A program made the translations under genes and the position numbers. From Geobacter sp. (GTDB lineage: Bacteria; Desulfobacterota; Desulfuromonadia; Geobacterales; DSM-12255), in contig VEOV01000208.1 of the NCBI GenBank assembly GCA_012026855.1, positions 1-8,308 of the forward strand: a stretch of 8,308 nucleotides of DNA, written 5' to 3'. Below, piece by piece: positions 1 to 5,713 of the stretch. The number at the start of each line of letters is the position of its first letter. Positions within the stretch are counted from its first letter, which is position 1. Under the pieces are notes generated by a model. That model did not search any database. It saw only the letters and a list, made by a program, of their open reading frames with translations, and was not told the origin of the DNA.

Positions 1-1
1 C

Positions 2-1801
2 AGCACCGGTTATGAATACGACAACAGCGGCAGGCTATCCAAAACAACCGGCCCTCTGTACACTACCAGTTACCAATACGACGCCAACGGCAACACCACC
101 GCCGTCACCGACAGCAAACGCGCCACAATCACGTACCTCTACAACGCTGCCGCCAGGCTCACCAAGAAAACCTACCCTGACAACAGCAGCATCTCCTACG
201 CCTACGACACCGGCGGACGGCTCACCAGCGTCAGCGGCAACGGCAGCACCATCGGCTACCAGTACGACGCCGCCAACCGGCTGGTGCAAGCTACCGACAG
301 CCGTGGCTACACCCTGGCCTACGAATACGACAACGCCGGCAACCGCACCAAAACCGTCCTCAATCCCGGCAGTCCTGACCAGCGCATCACCAGCTACAGT
401 TACGGCACAGGGAACCGCCTCACCGCCATCACCTCAGCAGCAGGCGCCTTCACCTACAGCTATGATGCCAGGGGGAGAAGAAGCGCCATCTCATATCCCA
501 ACGGCATAGCCGCAACCTTCAGCAGCGATCAGGCGGGCAGGCTCAGCGGGCTTACCCATGGATCCGAAGCCGGAACCATAGCATCATACAGCTATAGCCA
601 CGACAACATCGGCAACCGGCTGAGTAAAAACAGTGAAACCTACCTATACGATACGCTCTACCGGGTTCTTACCGTCGCATCCGCCACCCCCGAAACCTAC
701 AGCTACGACGCAGTCGGCAACCGGCAGATCGGGCCGGGCTACAAAGACAGCGGCTATCAGCACGACGAAGGCAACCGGATGATCCAGGGGAGAAAGCTCG
801 CCTACGTCTACGATGATAACGGCAACCAGACAACCCGGACAGCACCCGGAGCAGCAGACAAAAGCTGGGAGCAGAGCTGGGATTATGACAACCGGCTGAT
901 AAAAGTAGAAAAGATCAAAGGGAGTGACCGGCGCACCGTCACCTACAGCTATGACCCTCTAGGCAGAAGGATTGGCAAACAGCTGACCACCATCCTGAAA
1001 GGTGTCACAACCACAAGCAGCTGGAGCTACATTTACGACGGCCGGAACATAGCGCTGGAAATTTACACCGACGAAAGCGGTGCAGCCACCAGAACTTACT
1101 ACACCCACGGACAAGGTGTTGATGAATACTTAGCCATGGAGCGTAACGGACAGAGTTACTATTTCCATCAGGACGGATTGGGGAGTGTTACAGCGATTAC
1201 AGATCAGAACAAAAGCATCATCCAGAGCTACACGTATGATAGCTTTGGGATGCCCAAACCCGAAACAAACTTCCGCAACAGCTATAGCTACACCGGCAGA
1301 GAGTGGGATAAGGAGTCAGGGCTCTATTACTACCGGGCTCGATATTATGACCCGATGGAAGGGAGGTTTATCTCAGAAGATCCGATCAGGTTTGCAGGGG
1401 GCATTAACTTCTATGCATATGTTCAAAATAATCCGGTGAATCATAGAGACCCCTCAGGTCTAGATTCACCTGGATGCGATTCTGTCGGGTTCAACTCATA
1501 CTGTACCTTGAAATGTTGTGCAAAACACGACGAATGTTATGACCAAAACCAATGTACTGCAAGCTCATGGTTTAAAACCTTTTCTAACAACTGTTCTGAT
1601 AAAGACAATAAGTGCAATGCCTGTAATATTGATGCTGCAGCATGTATTGGCAGTTGTGTAATTACGGGCCAGGGTTTGTTTGGGAATACTGCGTCCTCGG
1701 ATAAGGCATCATATTATTGTGCAAAACAACACCAGTATATAAACGTACCAGGTGACTTTCCAGACCTACAATCTGCGATAGTTGCATGTAAGTCTGACTA
1801 A
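2..1801 (+). CDS. Rhs/YD-repeat polymorphic toxin, C-terminal part, with phospholipase A2-like tip (5' partial)
   Basis: The frame is open from base 2, so the gene starts left of the window; 599 residues are visible. Residues 1 to about 385 are tandem YD repeats (YEYDNSGRL, YQYDANGN, YDPLGRR and similar), which in known Rhs proteins build a beta-barrel cocoon around the toxin. Residues 386-487 match the Rhs core: YFHQDGLGS, YTGREWDKESGLYYYRARYYDP, then DPIRF (460-464) and DPSGL (483-487) exactly 18 residues apart. That spacing equals the DPxGL-N18-DPxGL aspartyl autoprotease motif of Rhs toxins, although the first copy is DPIRF. Residues 488-599 form a separate cysteine-rich tip with CCAKHDECY at 505-513, the active-site signature of secreted phospholipase A2. 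I infer an effector that is cut after Leu487 and attacks membrane phospholipids. The secretion route cannot be judged because the N-terminus is missing. A GTG at 284 is only an internal valine codon. A candidate immunity gene follows. Confidence 0.93.
   Translation, partial: STGYEYDNSGRLSKTTGPLYTTSYQYDANGNTTAVTDSKRATITYLYNAAARLTKKTYPDNSSISYAYDTGGRLTSVSGNGSTIGYQYDAANRLVQATDSRGYTLAYEYDNAGNRTKTVLNPGSPDQRITSYSYGTGNRLTAITSAAGAFTYSYDARGRRSAISYPNGIAATFSSDQAGRLSGLTHGSEAGTIASYSYSHDNIGNRLSKNSETYLYDTLYRVLTVASATPETYSYDAVGNRQIGPGYKDSGYQHDEGNRMIQGRKLAYVYDDNGNQTTRTAPGAADKSWEQSWDYDNRLIKVEKIKGSDRRTVTYSYDPLGRRIGKQLTTILKGVTTTSSWSYIYDGRNIALEIYTDESGAATRTYYTHGQGVDEYLAMERNGQSYYFHQDGLGSVTAITDQNKSIIQSYTYDSFGMPKPETNFRNSYSYTGREWDKESGLYYYRARYYDPMEGRFISEDPIRFAGGINFYAYVQNNPVNHRDPSGLDSPGCDSVGFNSYCTLKCCAKHDECYDQNQCTASSWFKTFSNNCSDKDNKCNACNIDAAACIGSCVITGQGLFGNTASSDKASYYCAKQHQYINVPGDFPDLQSAIVACKSD
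1463..1798 (+). other. Phospholipase A2-like C-terminal toxin domain of the Rhs protein
   Basis: This is the 112-residue variable tip after DPSGL. CCAKHDECY (C505-Y513) matches the PLA2 pattern CCxxHDxCY, with His509 as presumed catalytic base and Asp510 as presumed calcium ligand. A second block, CNACNIDAAAC (C538-C548), resembles the PLA2 helix CxCDxxAAxC, with the same seven-residue step between cysteines 541 and 548. The residue at the place of the supporting aspartate (Asp99 in pancreatic numbering) is Asn542, with an Asp two positions on at 544. GCDSVGF upstream may serve as calcium loop but is not a clean match. There are 13 cysteines, so the active fold probably needs disulfides and an oxidising compartment. 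The activity is inferred from motifs only; a disulfide-rich non-enzymatic domain is the alternative. Confidence 0.75.
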
Positions 1802-1814
1802 AGGAGTATTATAG

Positions 1815-2087
1815 ATGAAAAATATCATTAAAGTTATGACTATTGGTGCAATTCTAGGATTGGTTGGTTTCTTTGTTGGGTTTTATTTACCAATACTATT
1901 AACTCCATTATCTCCACAGGGTCCAATGGTCGGTATATTTGTATCAGGACCATTATCGTTTTTCTTAGGTATTGCGTTTGGCTGCTTACATGTCTCAAAG
2001 GTGTTTTCTACGAAACAGGTTATTTATATGTCATTCTGCTGGGTAGGCTTTTTAATAATAACAACAATTGTTAGATGTCTGCATTAA
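1815..2087 (+). CDS. Small three-helix membrane protein, candidate immunity protein for the Rhs-PLA2 toxin
   Basis: This is a 90-residue, very hydrophobic protein with three predicted membrane helices at about residues 5-32 (IGAILGLVGFFVGFYLPILL), 38-60 (MVGIFVSGPLSFFLGIAFG) and 68-87 (VIYMSFCWVGFLIITTIV). The start is well supported: AAGGAG at 1801-1806 overlaps the last base of the Rhs stop codon and lies 8 nt before the ATG. A gap of 13 nt implies co-transcription with the toxin gene. I recognise no named family. Its role is inferred from position: immunity genes usually follow Rhs toxin tips directly, and an integral membrane protein would suit protection against a lipid-attacking toxin. 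Its low GC (21 of 60 bases in 1861-1920, against 39 of 60 in 181-240 of the Rhs body) fits a module exchanged together with the toxin tip. The alternative is an unrelated small membrane protein. Confidence 0.85.
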   Translation: MKNIIKVMTIGAILGLVGFFVGFYLPILLTPLSPQGPMVGIFVSGPLSFFLGIAFGCLHVSKVFSTKQVIYMSFCWVGFLIITTIVRCLH

Positions 2088-2134
2088 GCCAATCCAACTT
2101 TATGCTGCGTGCATTAATGCAAGTTGGTTCTGGC
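2088..2134. repeat. Inverted repeat directly after the immunity gene
   Basis: The arms CCAACTT (2094-2100) and AAGTTGG (2121-2127) pair perfectly. GCCA (2088-2091) and TGGC (2131-2134) extend the stem across a small internal loop. The loop contains a perfect 12-bp palindrome, TGCATTAATGCA (2110-2121), that competes with the outer stem. It begins at the base after the immunity stop codon, so it could end or stabilise the toxin-immunity transcript. No T tract follows, so it is not a typical intrinsic terminator. Confidence 0.45.
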
Positions 2135-2137
2135 GTT

Positions 2138-2146
2138 TGGCATAAT
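2138..2146 (+). promoter_or_regulatory. Weak extended -10 promoter candidate for the RCC1 operon
   Basis: TGGCATAAT matches the extended -10 pattern TGnTATAAT at all but one defined position. No convincing -35 box lies 15-18 bp upstream. Transcription from here would start near 2153 and give a leader of roughly 110 nt containing the hairpin at 2216-2241. It is the best promoter candidate I found between the immunity gene and the RCC1 gene, but the match is short and could be chance. Confidence 0.25.
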
Positions 2147-2215
2147 CTTCAAAACTTAGTGGCAGTTAACTCCATCTGGAATCTACTCTCAGGACAAAGT
2201 GAAGATCTAAAATGC

Positions 2216-2248
2216 GGGGATGAGTAAAGTAGCTTGTCCCCTTTTATT
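2216..2248 (+). terminator. Wobble-rich hairpin plus T tract, terminator or attenuator-like, possibly a dispersed palindrome
   Basis: GGGGATGAGT (2216-2225) can pair with GCTTGTCCCC (2232-2241) as RNA: ten pairs including three G-U wobbles, closing a six-base loop AAAGTA. TTTTATT follows at 2242-2248. The shape is that of an intrinsic terminator for plus-strand transcription. It abuts the ribosome binding site at 2249, so readthrough or antitermination would control the downstream operon if the promoter lies upstream. The wobbles make the fold specific to plus-strand RNA. The sequence also resembles short GGGGA...TCCCC dispersed palindromes I recall from proteobacterial genomes, which cannot be tested here. 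Confidence 0.5.
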
Positions 2249-2254
2249 AAGGAG
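2249..2254 (+). promoter_or_regulatory. Ribosome binding site that decides the start of the RCC1 gene
   Basis: AAGGAG lies 7 nt before the ATG at 2262 and 4 nt before an adjacent in-frame ATG at 2259. The 2262 start has the better spacing and places a signal peptide at the very N-terminus. An upstream in-frame ATG at 2220 would lie inside the hairpin, before this site, and is not favoured. Confidence 0.7.
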
Positions 2255-2261
2255 TGGAATG

Positions 2262-5200
2262 ATGAAACACACCTGGATATTGGTGACGATTGTGCTGTTT
2301 TGGGGGGCGCTGTTAACCCCGTGTTATGAAACCTTTGCAGCTACCGATGGTTTCTATAACCTCACTGAAGTCACCACCACCTGGGACGGTACCGACGCCA
2401 GTCGCACCAAACCTCCTACTCCAGCACCTCCTGGTTCCTCTCACCAACTCGATTACGACTACACCTACGGCGACGAGTCGAGTATTACTTATTCTCTTCC
2501 CTGGTCTTTCAGCTTCTACGGCATCCCTTACAGTACCATTACCGCCGACACCAATGGCAACATCTGGTTCAATGCCACCGGCTCAGCCCATTCCTTCAAT
2601 CTTGCCAATACCGGTCGAGGGCCGGTCATCGCCGCCTGGAACAACGACCTTTCCTCTTACTACTATGGCGGTGTCTTCATTCAGCACAAGAGCAGCCCCG
2701 AGCGAGTGGTGATTGAATGGCAGACTGAGACCTACACGGAAGAGGGCTTCAGCCGCCCCAACAACTTTGCAGTGGTAATCTTTCCGAACGGCACCATCCG
2801 TTACGACTACAAAGCATTTGGCTCTCTGAGCCCCGGTGACTTCGGCTCAGGTATCTCCCGCAGTAACGGCAGCAGCTATCTGAGTCTTACCGGCACCTAT
2901 GGCAACGCTTATGACCTGGCGGGACGTTCATTCCAGATTGCTGAGAGTGAACAACCTGCTGTGGTAATCGATCCGGTGGCCACGCCGGTTAATGTCACAA
3001 CCCAGACAATTACTGGCGTCATGCGCGGTACTGGGGTGTCTTTTGCCATTGACACTGCAGCCTCTGCCGGTCCGGTAACCTACCCAACCGCTAACACCTG
3101 GAGCTGCACAATCACCGGCCTTGTTGAGGGAACTAATAATGTATCTGTAACCGCATCAGATGCCGCCGGGATGCATGCGACCAGCACTGTAGCAGTTGTT
3201 GTCGATACCACACCCCCCACTGTGCAGATCACTGCGCCGATTGGTTCGGTGAATAATTCTGCTCTCCTCGCATATACCGTAAGTGACGGGATTGTAACGG
3301 TGAAAGTTGATGGGAATGTGGTGTCAAAAGTTTCCGGTAATAGCCTTGATCCTCTGCCAGACTGGAAACAGCATACGGTTAGGGTGGAATCGGTCGATGC
3401 TGCCGGGAATCTGGGATTTGATGAAAAGAGCTTTACGGTCAAAACACTGCCAGTGCTTGTGACGCCAGTGCTGAAAGCGGCTTCAAGTTATCATACCATC
3501 GCAGTGCTGCAGGATGGCAGTCTCTGGGGATGGGGCTACAACGGCAGTGGCCAGCTTGGAGATAATACAACCGACGACAAGCTGTTACCCATACGCATCG
3601 GTACTGACTCGGATTGGAAAGACGTTGCTGTTGGTGTTGAACACACTGTAGCTCTCAAAAATGATGGCAGTCTCTGGTCGTGGGGTTGTAACGGTGATGG
3701 TGAGCTTGGTGATGGTACAACCGTCGATCAGCTGACACCCAAAAGAATCGGTATTGCTAACGACTGGGCTGCTATCTTCACAGGGAGTTACCACACGCTT
3801 GCCCTCAAAACAGACGGCAGCTTGTGGGCTTGGGGATATAATAACTCTGGTGCGTTAGGTGATGGAACTACAATTGAAAAGTCTGAACCGGTTCAAGTTG
3901 GCACCGACACAGACTGGGCCCACGTTTCAGCCGGTTACGACGATCATAATGTCGCATTAAAGGCCGACGGCACCCTCTGGGCCTGGGGATATAACTCCTA
4001 TGGCCAGGTGGGAGACGGCTCAAGAGTAAAGAAGCTTACACCGTTTCAGATTGGTACAGACCAGTGGAAATCTGCTACAGCAGGCGGTAATTTCACCATG
4101 GCCGTAAAAAATGATGGTTCTCTCTGGGGTTGGGGAAGAAATAATTATGGCCAACTATTAGATGATATAACTGTTAGTACAATTCCGGTTAATGTAGGTA
4201 GTGAAATAAACTGGTCTAAAGTTTCTGCCGGCTGGGCACATGTGCTTGCCATGAAGTCCGATGGAAGTCTCTGGGCTTGGGGAGATAATAGTTATGGCCA
4301 GCTGGGTGACGGCACGTTTAACAACAACTTGATGCCATTCAGGGTAGCAATTGACGGCGTGGTATCAGTTGCCACTTCGATAGATACTTCAATAATAATC
4401 AAATCCGACGGAAGCCTCTGGGGCTGGGGTCGTAACGACGGTGGTGCGCTTGGAGCAGGATACACGGATGATACTCCTTCGCCAGCGCTCATACCTGTAG
4501 TGAGCGGCAACGGCTTGAAGATCAATCAGGGTGCTCAAGCGACAATATCCCGGGAAGTTACCATTAATTATCTTGTTGCCAGCATTAACGGCGTAGCAGA
4601 GATGCAGTTCAGTAACGATAGTAGTAACTGGTCTAATCCTGAACCTTATGTAACATCTAAACCGTGGATACTTGGTGAGGGTGGCGGGGTAAAGACTGTT
4701 TATGCCCGTTTCAAGGACACTGTTGGCAACTGGTCGCAGGTTTACAGCAGCTCGATTATACTGACTACTATTAACGGTGCCTGTGGCTCTGCAGACGGGG
4801 CACTCCTTATGACAGCACCCTCGGCAAATCTTTGTTTAACTGGCTCAGCCTCAGTAGTAACCGGCAATGGACCCTGGAATTGGACATGTACTGGCTTAAA
4901 CGAAGGGGTTAATGCCAGTTGTTCGGCAAATAAAGTTAACCGCAACGTAAGCCTAATCTTTGCCGGAAACGGCTCCGGCACCGTCAGCATCAGCCCCGCC
5001 GGATTGAATTGTACAGCCAACTGTACTGCTGCGTTCACGCCTGAATCTGTCTTAACTCTGACCGCAAACCCCAACAGCGGCTCAACCTTCACTGGCTGGT
5101 CTGGCGGACTCTGTGCCGGCACGGGCGATTGCTCGCTTACTCTGTCGGCTGACGTGGCCATAACCGCTACTTTTGCCTTGCTGCCGACCGCCAGTTTCAG

Positions 5201-5681
5201 CGCCACCTTGTCGTCCGGCTCTGCACCGGCCACGGCGGCCTTCACAAATAACTCCATAAATTCCAGTTCATGGGTTTGGAGCTTTGGCGATGGCGCCACC
5301 AGCAGCCTGCAGAACCCGCCTGTTCATATCTACAAGGCACCCGGCACCTACACCGTGAGCCTGGTTGCAACCAACTCATACGGTTCCAACACCGACAGTT
5401 ACGATGTCACCATTGGATCCTGCGGTTCACCGGCGCGGATCGGCAGTAGCGACTATCCAACTGTCCAGGCCGCCTATGATGCCGCCGTGGACGGCGACAC
5501 TATCCTGATTCTAGGAATCGACATTACTGAAAGCCTTATTGCCGGGGGAACCAAATCAATAACCCTGGACGGCGGCTACCTGTGCGGCTTTACGGACAAC
5601 CAGGATAAAACAATACTCCACGGCGCACCGCACATCGCCACTGGCACGGTCAAACTGAAAAACATTCGCGTGAGTCAATAA
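2262..5681 (+). CDS. Secreted multidomain RCC1-repeat / PKD protein
   Basis: This is an 1139-residue exported protein of unknown substrate. Residues 1-26 are a signal peptide (MKHTW start, hydrophobic core, cut near TFA-ATDG). Residues about 27-230 form a beta-rich domain with SLPWSFSFYG and VVIFPNGTIRYDYKAFG, which I do not assign to a family with certainty. Two Ig-like modules follow at about 230-400 (VVVDTTPPTVQITAP; VESVDAAGN). Residues about 404-746 carry seven RCC1 repeats, enough for a closed seven-bladed propeller. After a further Ig-like stretch (about 763-836) and a cysteine-containing module come a bacterial-repeat domain (about 892-974, FTGWSGG...C...ATF), a PKD domain (975-1051, SWVWSFGDGATS and YTVSLVATN) and a C-terminal module (PTVQAAYDAAVDGDTILI, LDGGYLCGF). 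The modules suit a surface or extracellular binding protein. There is no clear sorting motif, and the sequence ends soon after GTVKLKNIRV. It is 32 nt upstream of the S74 gene, presumably in one operon. Confidence 0.9.
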   Translation: MKHTWILVTIVLFWGALLTPCYETFAATDGFYNLTEVTTTWDGTDASRTKPPTPAPPGSSHQLDYDYTYGDESSITYSLPWSFSFYGIPYSTITADTNGNIWFNATGSAHSFNLANTGRGPVIAAWNNDLSSYYYGGVFIQHKSSPERVVIEWQTETYTEEGFSRPNNFAVVIFPNGTIRYDYKAFGSLSPGDFGSGISRSNGSSYLSLTGTYGNAYDLAGRSFQIAESEQPAVVIDPVATPVNVTTQTITGVMRGTGVSFAIDTAASAGPVTYPTANTWSCTITGLVEGTNNVSVTASDAAGMHATSTVAVVVDTTPPTVQITAPIGSVNNSALLAYTVSDGIVTVKVDGNVVSKVSGNSLDPLPDWKQHTVRVESVDAAGNLGFDEKSFTVKTLPVLVTPVLKAASSYHTIAVLQDGSLWGWGYNGSGQLGDNTTDDKLLPIRIGTDSDWKDVAVGVEHTVALKNDGSLWSWGCNGDGELGDGTTVDQLTPKRIGIANDWAAIFTGSYHTLALKTDGSLWAWGYNNSGALGDGTTIEKSEPVQVGTDTDWAHVSAGYDDHNVALKADGTLWAWGYNSYGQVGDGSRVKKLTPFQIGTDQWKSATAGGNFTMAVKNDGSLWGWGRNNYGQLLDDITVSTIPVNVGSEINWSKVSAGWAHVLAMKSDGSLWAWGDNSYGQLGDGTFNNNLMPFRVAIDGVVSVATSIDTSIIIKSDGSLWGWGRNDGGALGAGYTDDTPSPALIPVVSGNGLKINQGAQATISREVTINYLVASINGVAEMQFSNDSSNWSNPEPYVTSKPWILGEGGGVKTVYARFKDTVGNWSQVYSSSIILTTINGACGSADGALLMTAPSANLCLTGSASVVTGNGPWNWTCTGLNEGVNASCSANKVNRNVSLIFAGNGSGTVSISPAGLNCTANCTAAFTPESVLTLTANPNSGSTFTGWSGGLCAGTGDCSLTLSADVAITATFALLPTASFSATLSSGSAPATAAFTNNSINSSSWVWSFGDGATSSLQNPPVHIYKAPGTYTVSLVATNSYGSNTDSYDVTIGSCGSPARIGSSDYPTVQAAYDAAVDGDTILILGIDITESLIAGGTKSITLDGGYLCGFTDNQDKTILHGAPHIATGTVKLKNIRVSQ
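3472..4500 (+). repeat. Seven tandem RCC1 repeats (beta-propeller)
   Basis: The hallmark DG[ST]LW[GAS]WG recurs seven times, at codons starting 3513, 3663, 3813, 3966, 4113, 4260 and 4407. The steps are 50, 50, 51, 49, 49 and 49 residues. Most units continue with an N-x-x-G-x-LGDGT-type turn; the fifth is degenerate (GQLLDDIT) and the seventh reads GALGAGYTDD. Seven units are the number that closes the RCC1 propeller, so the domain looks complete. The DNA is only moderately conserved between units, so this is an old protein repeat and not a recent DNA duplication. Confidence 0.93.
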
Positions 5682-5700
5682 TCAGATCGAAATATCTAAT

Positions 5701-5708
5701 GGAGGGAG
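5701..5708 (+). promoter_or_regulatory. Ribosome binding site that decides the start of the S74 gene
   Basis: GGAGGGAG lies 5 nt before the ATG at 5714. An in-frame ATG at 5699 immediately precedes this site and would put it inside the coding region, so 5714 is chosen. That start also gives a classical signal peptide from the first residue. Confidence 0.75.
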
Positions 5709-5713
5709 TGACG

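Noticed and set aside
284..286. GTG start for the Rhs protein
   Set aside because: The frame continues open to base 2 with good YD repeats (YEYDNSGRL, YQYDANGN), so this is an internal valine codon of a gene that begins outside the window.
12..509. Pro/Thr/Ala-rich plus-strand open frame
   Set aside because: It lies in another frame of the YD repeats, is low-complexity and has no domain; the Rhs frame is open through the same stretch and carries clear motifs.
2091..2130. Possible integron attC site (ATCCAAC ... GTTGGTT) after the immunity gene
   Set aside because: The outer boxes are too close together, the right box does not fit GTTRRRY, and no inner L boxes or integrase are seen.
2220..2261. 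Upstream ATG for the RCC1 protein
   Set aside because: It lies inside the hairpin, has no ribosome binding site, and would add residues before an otherwise normal signal peptide. AAGGAG at 2249-2254 points to 2262.
4742..5299. Minus-strand 185-aa frame within the RCC1/PKD gene
   Set aside because: It is antisense to clear PKD and bacterial-repeat domains and has no recognisable features of its own.
5699..5713. Upstream ATG for the S74 protein
   Set aside because: It would place the GGAGGGAG ribosome binding site inside the gene; the ATG at 5714 has the correct spacing and a clean signal peptide.
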